Shown here: positions 57,144 to 64,000 of the stretch, in pieces | Numbering within the stretch: the first letter of the stretch is position 1 | Layout: each line of letters starts with the position of its first letter | NCBI RefSeq assembly: GCF_014127485.1 | Contig: NZ_CP059903.1 | Location: 2,418,001-2,482,000 of the forward strand | Length of the DNA: 64,000 nt | From: Nocardioides dongkuii | Lineage (GTDB): Bacteria > Actinomycetota > Actinomycetes > Propionibacteriales > Nocardioidaceae | Direction: 5' to 3' | Notes under the pieces: generated by a model | Databases searched by the model: none | Told to the model about the DNA's origin: nothing | The model's input: the letters and a program-made list of their open reading frames with translations, nothing else | Position numbers and translations under genes: made by a program

Positions 57144-58658
57144 ATGCTGCTCGCCGACGTCGTCGCCACCTCCGCCACCGTGGCGGCGACCCGCTCCCGC
57201 AAGGCCAAGGTCGCGGCGATCGCGGCGCTGCTCGCGACCGCGGAGCCCGACGAGCTCGAGGTGGTCACGGCGTACGTCGGGGGCGCGCTGCTCCAGCGCC
57301 GCACCGGCCTCGGTGGGCGCGGCCTCGCTTCGCCGCCATCTCCCGCAGAGACGCCGTCGCTGTCGGTGCTCGAGGTGCACGCGGCGTTCGACGCGCTCGC
57401 GGCGCTCGAGGGACCGGGGTCGCAGGCGACCCGGTCCGCGGCGGTCGCGTCCCTCTTCGGGCGCGCGACCGACGCCGAGCAGGCCTGGCTGCGCGGGGTC
57501 GTGACCGGCGCCGTGCGACAGGGCGCCCTCGACGCGCTGGTGCAGGAGGCGGTCGCCGCGGCGGCCGGCGTACCGCTCGCGGTCGTCCGCCGCGCCGCGA
57601 TGCTCGCCGGCTCGACCGTGGCGGTGGTGGGCCGGGCGTTCACCGGCGGCTCTGCCGCGCTGGCTGAGGTGGGGCTGGAGGTCGGTCGTCCGGTGCTGCC
57701 GATGCTCGCGTCGTCGGCGAAGACGGTCGCCGAGGCGGTGGCCAAGGCCGGCGGCGGCACGGTCGCCGTCGACACCAAGCTGGACGGGATCCGGATCCAG
57801 GTGCACCGCTCCGGCGACGAGGTCCGGATCGCGACGCGGTCCCTCGACGACATCACCGCCCGCCTGCCCGAGGTGGTCGAGCTCGCGCTGTCGCTCCCGG
57901 CGGAGTCGTTCGTGCTCGACGGCGAGGCGCTGGTGCTCGACGACGCCGGGCGGCCGCGCCCGTTCCAGGAAACGGCGTCGCGCACCGCGCAGGCGGCCGG
58001 CGTGCGGGTCACGCCGTACTTCTTCGACGTCCTGCACCTCGACGGCCGCGACCTGCTCACCGCGCCCGGCGACGAGCGGCTCGCCGTGCTCGAGGGGTTG
58101 GTGCCGGAGGCGTACCGCGTCCCGCGCGTGGTGACCGACGACCTCGACGCCGCCGAGTCGTTCGTCGCGGAGGTGCTCGCGGCCGGCCACGAGGGCGTCG
58201 TGGTGAAGAAGCTCGCCGCGCCGTACGACGCCGGCCGGCGCGGCGCCGCGTGGGTCAAGGTGAAGCCGGTGCACACGCTCGACCTGGTCGTGCTCGCGGT
58301 CGAGTGGGGCTCGGGCCGCCGCGAGGGGACGCTGTCCAACATCCACCTCGGCGCGCGCGACCCGGACACCGGCGGCTTCACGATGTTGGGCAAGACGTTC
58401 AAGGGGATGACCGACGAGATGCTCGCCTGGCAGACCGAGCGGTTCACCGAGCTCGCGGTCGACCGGTCGACGATGCGCGACCACTACGTCGTCCCGCTGC
58501 ACCCGGTGCAGGTCGTGGAGATCGCCATCGACGGGCTGCAGCGTTCGACGCGCTACCCCGGCGGGCTCGCGCTGCGCTTCGCGCGGGTGCTGCGCTACCG
58601 CGACGACAAGACCGCCGACGAGGCGGACACGATCGAGACGGTGCGCGCGCTGGCGTGA
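57144..58658 (+). CDS. ligB: ATP-dependent DNA ligase, LigB type
   Basis: 504 residues, matching mycobacterial LigB (507). N-terminal DNA-binding domain (about 1-195), adenylation domain with nucleotidyl-acceptor Lys212 in VDTKLDGIRIQVH, motif III YFFDVLHLDG, motif IV HEGVVVKK, motif V WVKVKP, then the OB-fold (GTLSNIHLGARDPDTGGF) to the end. It seals nicks with ATP and backs up the NAD-dependent LigA. The ATG at 57144 fits the family; an in-frame start 14 codons upstream does not. Confidence 0.92.
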   Translation: MLLADVVATSATVAATRSRKAKVAAIAALLATAEPDELEVVTAYVGGALLQRRTGLGGRGLASPPSPAETPSLSVLEVHAAFDALAALEGPGSQATRSAAVASLFGRATDAEQAWLRGVVTGAVRQGALDALVQEAVAAAAGVPLAVVRRAAMLAGSTVAVVGRAFTGGSAALAEVGLEVGRPVLPMLASSAKTVAEAVAKAGGGTVAVDTKLDGIRIQVHRSGDEVRIATRSLDDITARLPEVVELALSLPAESFVLDGEALVLDDAGRPRPFQETASRTAQAAGVRVTPYFFDVLHLDGRDLLTAPGDERLAVLEGLVPEAYRVPRVVTDDLDAAESFVAEVLAAGHEGVVVKKLAAPYDAGRRGAAWVKVKPVHTLDLVVLAVEWGSGRREGTLSNIHLGARDPDTGGFTMLGKTFKGMTDEMLAWQTERFTELAVDRSTMRDHYVVPLHPVQVVEIAIDGLQRSTRYPGGLALRFARVLRYRDDKTADEADTIETVRALA

Positions 58659-58682
58659 GGTGGCGCCGGTGCGCCCGGGTCC

Positions 58683-59156
58683 TCACAGCGGCCGCTTGAG
58701 CCCCTCGTGGCTCGCCTCGTAGCCGAGCCGCTCGTAGAACCGATGGGCGTCGGCGCGCGTCTTGTCCGAGGTCAGCTGGGCGAGAGTCGCGCCGTGCCGC
58801 CGGCCGTACTCGTGCGCCCAGTCGAACAGGGCGGTGCCGAGCCCGGAGCCGCGCGTGCTGGGTGCGAGGCGGACCCCCTCGACCTGGAGGCGCTTCGTCC
58901 CGCCCCGCGCGAGGCCCGGGATGAGCGTCAGCTGCATCGTGCCGACGACGTCGCCTCCCTCGTCACGGACGGCGAGGAGCAGCTGGTTGGGGTCCCGGTC
59001 GATCTCGCCGAAGGCCGCCAGGTAGGGCGCCAGGTCGGCCGACTCCCGCTGCGCCCCCAGGACGTCGTCGGCCAGCAGGGCCACCAGGGCGGCGACGTCG
59101 GACTCCGTAGCGCGAGCGACCTCGTACCGCCGTCCGTCCACCGAGAGTGTCGTCAC
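58683..59156 (-). CDS. GNAT-family N-acetyltransferase
   Basis: 157 residues. The acetyl-CoA loop RGSGLGTALFDWAHEYGRRH follows strand VEGVRLAPSTR, and the C-terminus LTSDKTRADAHRFYERLGYE is typical of GNAT. Substrate unknown. GTG start with GAGGGG ahead. Twelve bases after the ABC-F gene on the same strand, so probably co-transcribed. Confidence 0.85.
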   Translation of the reverse strand: MTTLSVDGRRYEVARATESDVAALVALLADDVLGAQRESADLAPYLAAFGEIDRDPNQLLLAVRDEGGDVVGTMQLTLIPGLARGGTKRLQVEGVRLAPSTRGSGLGTALFDWAHEYGRRHGATLAQLTSDKTRADAHRFYERLGYEASHEGLKRPL

Positions 59157-59168
59157 GAGGACCCCTCG

Positions 59169-60818
<1,650 letters not shown>

Positions 60819-60879
60819 CGGGTGAGCCTATGAGCGTCAGCCAGCAGTCCCGGTGTCGGCCCCTGTGTCCGTCCCCGGA

Positions 60880-61047
60880 GGTTGAGCAGCGAAGGACGCC
60901 CTGGGGTGTCCCCGGAGGTTGAGCAGCGAAGGCGCCCTGGGGGTGTCGCCGGTGGTTGAGCAGCGAAGGCGCCCTGCGCCTGAGCGATGTCGAAACCCGG
61001 TGAGCCGAGCTGGTGCCTCGATCGAGGTGGGCGCGTTGGCTGCGGGG
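60880..61047. repeat. dispersed repeat block left of IS copy 2
   Basis: Units of the form GGTTGAGCAGCGAAGGCGCC occur at about 60880, 60918 and 60954, the last complete to GATGTCGAAACCCGGTGAGC. Here GTTGAGC replaces the GTCGAGC of the 14-kb block and GTCGAAAC replaces GTCGAGAC. The stretch ends GCGTTGGCTGCGGGG at the IS edge. No coding content is seen between the ABC-F gene and the IS. Confidence 0.75.
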
Positions 61048-61054
61048 GACGCTC

Positions 61055-62134
61055 CTATGTTGCGTCAAGGGGTGATGGTGGGTTCTCGAGGCGTCGGTAG
61101 AGGTCGCGGGCGATGTAGCGCTTGAGGCATCGGCGGATCTCGCGGGGGTTCTTGCCTTCGGTGGCACGGCGGGCGGTGTAGTCGCGGGTGGGTTGGTGGC
61201 AGCGTTGCCGGGTGATGGCGATGGTGTGCAGGGCGCGGTTGAGTTGTCGGTCGCCGTGGCGGTTGAGGCGGTAGCGGTTGGTGGTTTGGCCGGAGTTGGC
61301 GGGGATGGGTGCGGCGCCGGCGAGCATCGCGAAGGCTGCTTCGGAGTGGATGCGGCCGGGGTGGGACCAGGCACACAGCACGATCGCGGCGGTGATCGGT
61401 CCGATCCCGGGTTGGTCGAGGAGGTCTGGGCGCCAGGACTTCACGATGGCGGTGATGGTCTTCTCGTAGTCGTCGGCCTCGGCCTGCAGGTGTTGGCTGC
61501 GGCGGGCCAGGGTCCGCAGTGTGGTCACGGTCGTGGTGGTCTCGAGGTCCCAGGTGGTGTGGGTGCGCATCGCGGCGGCGGTGCGGATCATCGTTTTCAG
61601 TTGCTGGCCTCGGAAGCGGCTCCGGATCTGTTCGGGGGCGGCGATGATCAGGGCGAACAGTTGCCGTTGCGCATCGCCGGCTGCCTGGATCGCTGAGCGT
61701 CGTGCGGTCACCAGGACGGCCAGGGCTTGGCGGTCGCCACCGGTGCGTGGGGTGCCGAGTCGGGGTCGGGCTAGGGCCTCGCGGGCGGCGCGGATCGCGT
61801 CGAGGGGGTCGGACTTCGCGCCGTTGCGGCGCTTGGCCCGCACGGGCCGGTCGAGCTCGATGACGACCTCGCTGCGCTCGCTGAGGACCCGGGTCAGGCC
61901 GGCGCCGTGGCTGCCGGTTCCCTCGATCGCCCAGGCACGCAGCGCGGCGTGACGCTCGGTGAACTCGATGAGCTCGGCGTAGCCCTCGCAGGTGGCCTCG
62001 ACGGTGATCTCACCGAGCACTCCACCGGTACGGGCATCGACGACGGCAGCCGAGTGGGTGTGCACGTGGGTGTCGACGCCGATGACGACGTCGACTACCT
62101 CCCGCAGGTCGATCGAGTCAGTCAGACTGGTCAT
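61055..62134 (-). CDS. IS110-family transposase (DEDD recombinase), copy 2
   Basis: 359 residues, intact. Asp21, Glu71, Asp109, Asp112 and Ser281 are all present as in copy 1. The three differences (Val83, His293, Ala324) avoid the catalytic positions, so activity should be kept. The stop codon lies seven bases from the right end of the element. Confidence 0.95.
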   Translation of the reverse strand: MTSLTDSIDLREVVDVVIGVDTHVHTHSAAVVDARTGGVLGEITVEATCEGYAELIEFTERHAALRAWAIEGTGSHGAGLTRVLSERSEVVIELDRPVRAKRRNGAKSDPLDAIRAAREALARPRLGTPRTGGDRQALAVLVTARRSAIQAAGDAQRQLFALIIAAPEQIRSRFRGQQLKTMIRTAAAMRTHTTWDLETTTTVTTLRTLARRSQHLQAEADDYEKTITAIVKSWRPDLLDQPGIGPITAAIVLCAWSHPGRIHSEAAFAMLAGAAPIPANSGQTTNRYRLNRHGDRQLNRALHTIAITRQRCHQPTRDYTARRATEGKNPREIRRCLKRYIARDLYRRLENPPSPLDAT

Positions 62135-62417
62135 GCGTTCTCTCCTTGCCGGGACGGGGACGTGGTTCCGGTCCGGGACGGAGAATCGGCAGGACTGTGA
62201 TGAGACACGTCGGGCGCCGCTAACGCCAGGCGGTCAAGCTCCTGATCAGGCCAGCTCCTCCGACCTGGGCCGGGGCCGACGACCACGAGCGGACAAGTCC
62301 CGAGGAAGGCACCTCTAAGTCCCCAAGGACTCGCAGGGCCAGTCTCGACAGGGGTCACGCCCGCGGCCGTCGTACCCACAGCCCATCAGTGATCAGGGCT
62401 GCAAGGAAAGACTCACA
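62135..62417 (-). ncRNA. candidate bridge RNA leader of IS110 copy 2
   Basis: 283-nt non-coding leader matching that of copy 1 except for one substitution (GGGCGTGACC against GGGTGTGACC) and one inserted C near the ATG. The putative left target guide TGTCGAGAC is kept, on the minus strand at 62342-62350. Such conservation over non-coding DNA equals that of the gene, as expected for a recent copy, so it does not by itself prove selection. Confidence 0.45.
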
Positions 62418-62690
62418 GTCTCGACAACGCTCGACCACCGGTTGCCGGAGGTTGAGCAGCGAAGGCGCCCTGGCGCCTGAGCGGTGTCGAAACCCGGTGA
62501 GCGAAGGCAGGGCCTCAATCCAGGACTCCGCGTTGGCTGCGGGGGTCTCGACAACGCTCGTCGCTGGCGCTCCTCGCTGCTCGACCACCGGTCGCCGGTC
62601 GCCGGAGGTTGAGCAGCGAAGGCGCCCTGGCGCCTGAGCGTTGTCGAAACCCGGTGAGCCGAGCTGGGGCCTCGATCGAGGTGGTGGGGA
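62418..62690. repeat. dispersed repeat block right of IS copy 2
   Basis: Contains a GGTTGAGCAGCGAAGGCGCC unit near 62452, a reverse unit GGGGTCTCGACAACGCTCG near 62545, and a second GGTTGAGC unit near 62607 that ends GTTGTCGAAACCCGGTGAGC. GCGTTGGCTGCGGGGGTCTC near 62533 is the uninterrupted form of the site hit by IS copy 2. No gene is seen in this stretch; frames through it are artefacts of the repeats. Confidence 0.75.
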
Positions 62691-62721
62691 CGCTGCACGG
62701 GGACGGCGTCCCTCACCGGGC

Positions 62722-63462
62722 TCAGTCAGAGGGACGCCATCGACGGGCCGCGGCGGTGGTACGACGTGCGTCGCACCAGGCAATCCAGGCGGTGCGCAGG
62801 CGCGGGGACTTGGCGGGCGATCCGTCGCGTCGAGCACGGAGGTCGGAGCGCAACCACTCGGGGACCTCCGCCACCTCGATCGCCGCGGTCTTGGTGAGGA
62901 GACTGCCTGTCGCCAGGGCGTGTCGCCCGCGCGCCATGGAGGTCAGACCGAGATCGGTGATGACCGGGTCGAGCCACCACCACGGGCGGCATACTGCCGC
63001 TGCCCAGTACCCGGTGAGCTCGGCCTGCGCGGCACGGCGCACGTCGTCGTCGCTCATGGGCGGCAGCACGGTCTGCGGCGGGCGTCCGAGGACGGCGAAC
63101 CCATGCCGGTCGAGCTCCGCCCTCACGATTCCCGAGAGGGCGCGGTCGACGAGTGCGCCGTGCGTCCAGGTTGGATGACGGGCGACGGGGTCGAAGAGGG
63201 AGGCAGCCACGACATAGATGCACCCGAGGGATGCCTCTGCGAACCTAGCGTCCAGATCGCGATGGACGGCGACGAGAGCCGACCGGCGCTCCCCGTCGAT
63301 CGGTCGGTCGACGAGAGCGACGAGGTCGAGATCGCTCACCCCGGGCCGGTGGTCACCGGTGGCTGCGGAACCGCCGACGAAGAGGTCGGTCACCCAGCCC
63401 AGGGAACGCAGGTGCCGGGCCAGGGCCTCGACCGCCGGCGGGGTGCTCACCTCGTCGATCAT
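62722..63462 (-). CDS. nucleotidyltransferase-domain protein (aminoglycoside-adenylyltransferase-like)
   Basis: 246 residues. The nucleotidyltransferase motif is FVGGSAATGDHRPGVSDLDL (residues 28-47) with Asp44 and Asp46 as metal ligands; the C-terminal half is helical with WWWLDPVITDLGLTSMARGR, reminiscent of AadA/ANT-type proteins. Whether it modifies an antibiotic or another substrate is unknown. AGAGGG precedes the ATG at 63460-63462. It is divergent from the DUF222 gene. Confidence 0.75.
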   Translation of the reverse strand: MIDEVSTPPAVEALARHLRSLGWVTDLFVGGSAATGDHRPGVSDLDLVALVDRPIDGERRSALVAVHRDLDARFAEASLGCIYVVAASLFDPVARHPTWTHGALVDRALSGIVRAELDRHGFAVLGRPPQTVLPPMSDDDVRRAAQAELTGYWAAAVCRPWWWLDPVITDLGLTSMARGRHALATGSLLTKTAAIEVAEVPEWLRSDLRARRDGSPAKSPRLRTAWIAWCDARRTTAAARRWRPSD

Positions 63463-63490
63463 GCCCTCTGGACCTACCGGTCCGCGCGGT

Positions 63491-63516
63491 TCCACAGCCC
63501 CGAAGCGGGCTGTGGA
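63491..63516. repeat. 10-bp inverted repeat (hairpin) in divergent intergenic region
   Basis: TCCACAGCCC at 63491-63500 and GGGCTGTGGA at 63507-63516 with a 6-base loop. It lies 29 bp upstream of the nucleotidyltransferase start and about 100 bp upstream of the DUF222 gene. It could be an operator or a transcript hairpin; no T-tract follows. Confidence 0.55.
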
Positions 63517-63613
63517 GAGCTTCCGATCTTCGTGATCGAGTCGTGATCTATGGCCCCTGTGGAGTAGGCATCTGGGGAGCCAAAGTGTCGGTGGCGGCGG
63601 CTTGAATGGAGCC

Positions 63614-64000
63614 ATGTCAGCAGCCACCGTCGCAGGGGTCCACCCGGTCACCGGGCTGGTCGCGCGCACCGCTGACAACGTCGCCGCGATGCGCGATGCG
63701 TGGCTGTTCTCCATGGACGCCGCCGCAGCCGGCCAGGCGTTGGTGGAGCTGGACCGGCTCCAGTCCGAGATCACCGAGCTCCAGGCCCGAGTTGCGGTCC
63801 GCGCCCAACAAGCCGGCACCGCCGAGACCACCGGCGCGACGTCGTTGGCGAACTGGCTGGCGGTCACCACGCGGCAGTCCCGCACCACCACCCACCGGTT
63901 CATGCGGCTGGCCGAGTCCTTGGATCGCGACGTGTTCGAACCGGTCCGGGTCGCGTTGTCCGAGGGCCGGGTGAACCCCGACCAGGCGCTGGTGATCACC
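63614..64000 (+). CDS. DUF222 protein, N-terminal part (HNH endonuclease family expected)
   Basis: The first 129 residues of a gene that runs off the window. They show the DUF222 pattern (AAAAGQALVELDRLQSEITE, then ANWLAVTTRQSRTTTHRFMR and LSEGRVNPDQALVIT). In actinobacteria such proteins usually end in an HNH nuclease domain and occur in many copies as part of the Rv1148c-type REP13E12 family, often near mobile DNA. GGAG precedes the ATG. The nuclease domain would lie beyond the window, so it is not seen. Confidence 0.8.
   Translation, partial: MSAATVAGVHPVTGLVARTADNVAAMRDAWLFSMDAAAAGQALVELDRLQSEITELQARVAVRAQQAGTAETTGATSLANWLAVTTRQSRTTTHRFMRLAESLDRDVFEPVRVALSEGRVNPDQALVIT

Larger units (their letters stand above)
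61048..62417 (-). mobile_element. IS110-family insertion sequence, copy 2
   Basis: About 1370 bp on the minus strand, one base longer than copy 1 through a C insertion shortly before the transposase ATG. Ends are the same as copy 1 (TGTGAGTC left, AGGAGCGTC right). Joining the flanks restores GTTGTCGAGACCCCCGCAGC, a sequence found uninterrupted on the opposite strand near 62535-62554. The insertion point within the repeat (after GTCGAGAC) is the same as in copy 1. Confidence 0.9.

Noticed and set aside
60819..61054. a gene between the ABC-F gene and IS copy 2
   Set aside because: The stretch is only repeat units; no start with a ribosome site and no conserved frame.
62355..62837. 160-aa frame over the repeat block right of IS copy 2
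   Set aside because: It is made of translated repeat units, lacks a domain and overlaps the nucleotidyltransferase gene end.

Overview
The window is chromosomal DNA from a high-GC actinobacterium. Nearly every codon ends in G or C, many starts are GTG, and operon genes overlap by ATGA or GTGA. The gene content (Mce4 importer, KstR, LigB-type ligase, ECF41 and SigE-family sigma factors, a DUF222 gene, wax-ester synthase) fits Nocardioidaceae such as Nocardioides. The family is an inference from content; I could not run a search.

Regions. 1-5.8 kb: edge of a MerR gene, a DUF1059 protein, an ECF41-type sigma factor, a DUF480-methyltransferase fusion, a secreted beta-helix protein, and a SigE-family sigma factor with a coupled membrane protein. 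5.8-10.5 kb: a minus-strand operon equivalent to the mycobacterial igr operon for the last cholesterol side-chain cycle (ChsE1/ChsE2, ChsH2, ChsH1, Ltp2), with ChsE1 and ChsE2 fused and ChsH2 split. 10.5-14.3 kb: alpha/beta hydrolase, wax-ester synthase, HSL-type esterase. 14.3-16.4 kb: a block of dispersed repeats interrupted by an IS110-family element. 16.4-23 kb: FadE34-like dehydrogenase, a glycosyltransferase/methyltransferase/toroid cluster, and kstR. 23-26.5 kb: ferredoxin reductase, ferredoxin, two SDRs, PNPOx-like protein. 26.5-36.5 kb: complete mce4-type operon (yrbEAB, mceABCDEF, two Mce-associated proteins). 36.6-60.8 kb: mostly housekeeping and accessory genes (K+ channel-like protein, MFS, UvrB, PLD-type synthase, DNA glycosylase, crotonase, MBL hydrolase, WYL regulator, UvrA-like ABC protein, M36 peptidase, LigB, ABC-F). 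60.8-62.7 kb: a second, nearly identical IS110 element inside the same repeat type. 62.7-64 kb: nucleotidyltransferase and a DUF222 gene running off the edge.

How it works together. KstR at 22.5 kb is the classical repressor of sterol catabolism. I find seven copies of its operator type (TnnAACnnGTTnnA, or one to two mismatches) in intergenic spaces ahead of the igr-like operon, fadE34-like gene, kstR itself, the FNR-ferredoxin-SDR operon, mce4, the wax-ester synthase/esterase pair and a crotonase gene. The window is therefore a sterol import and side-chain-degradation regulon; ring-degradation genes and a CYP125 are not here.

The most interesting mobile feature is the pair of IS110 elements. 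Both sit at the same position (GTCGAGAC/CC) of the same dispersed palindromic repeat. Both carry a conserved ~282-nt leader holding a 9-nt copy of the target flank, as expected for an RNA-guided (bridge RNA) insertion system.
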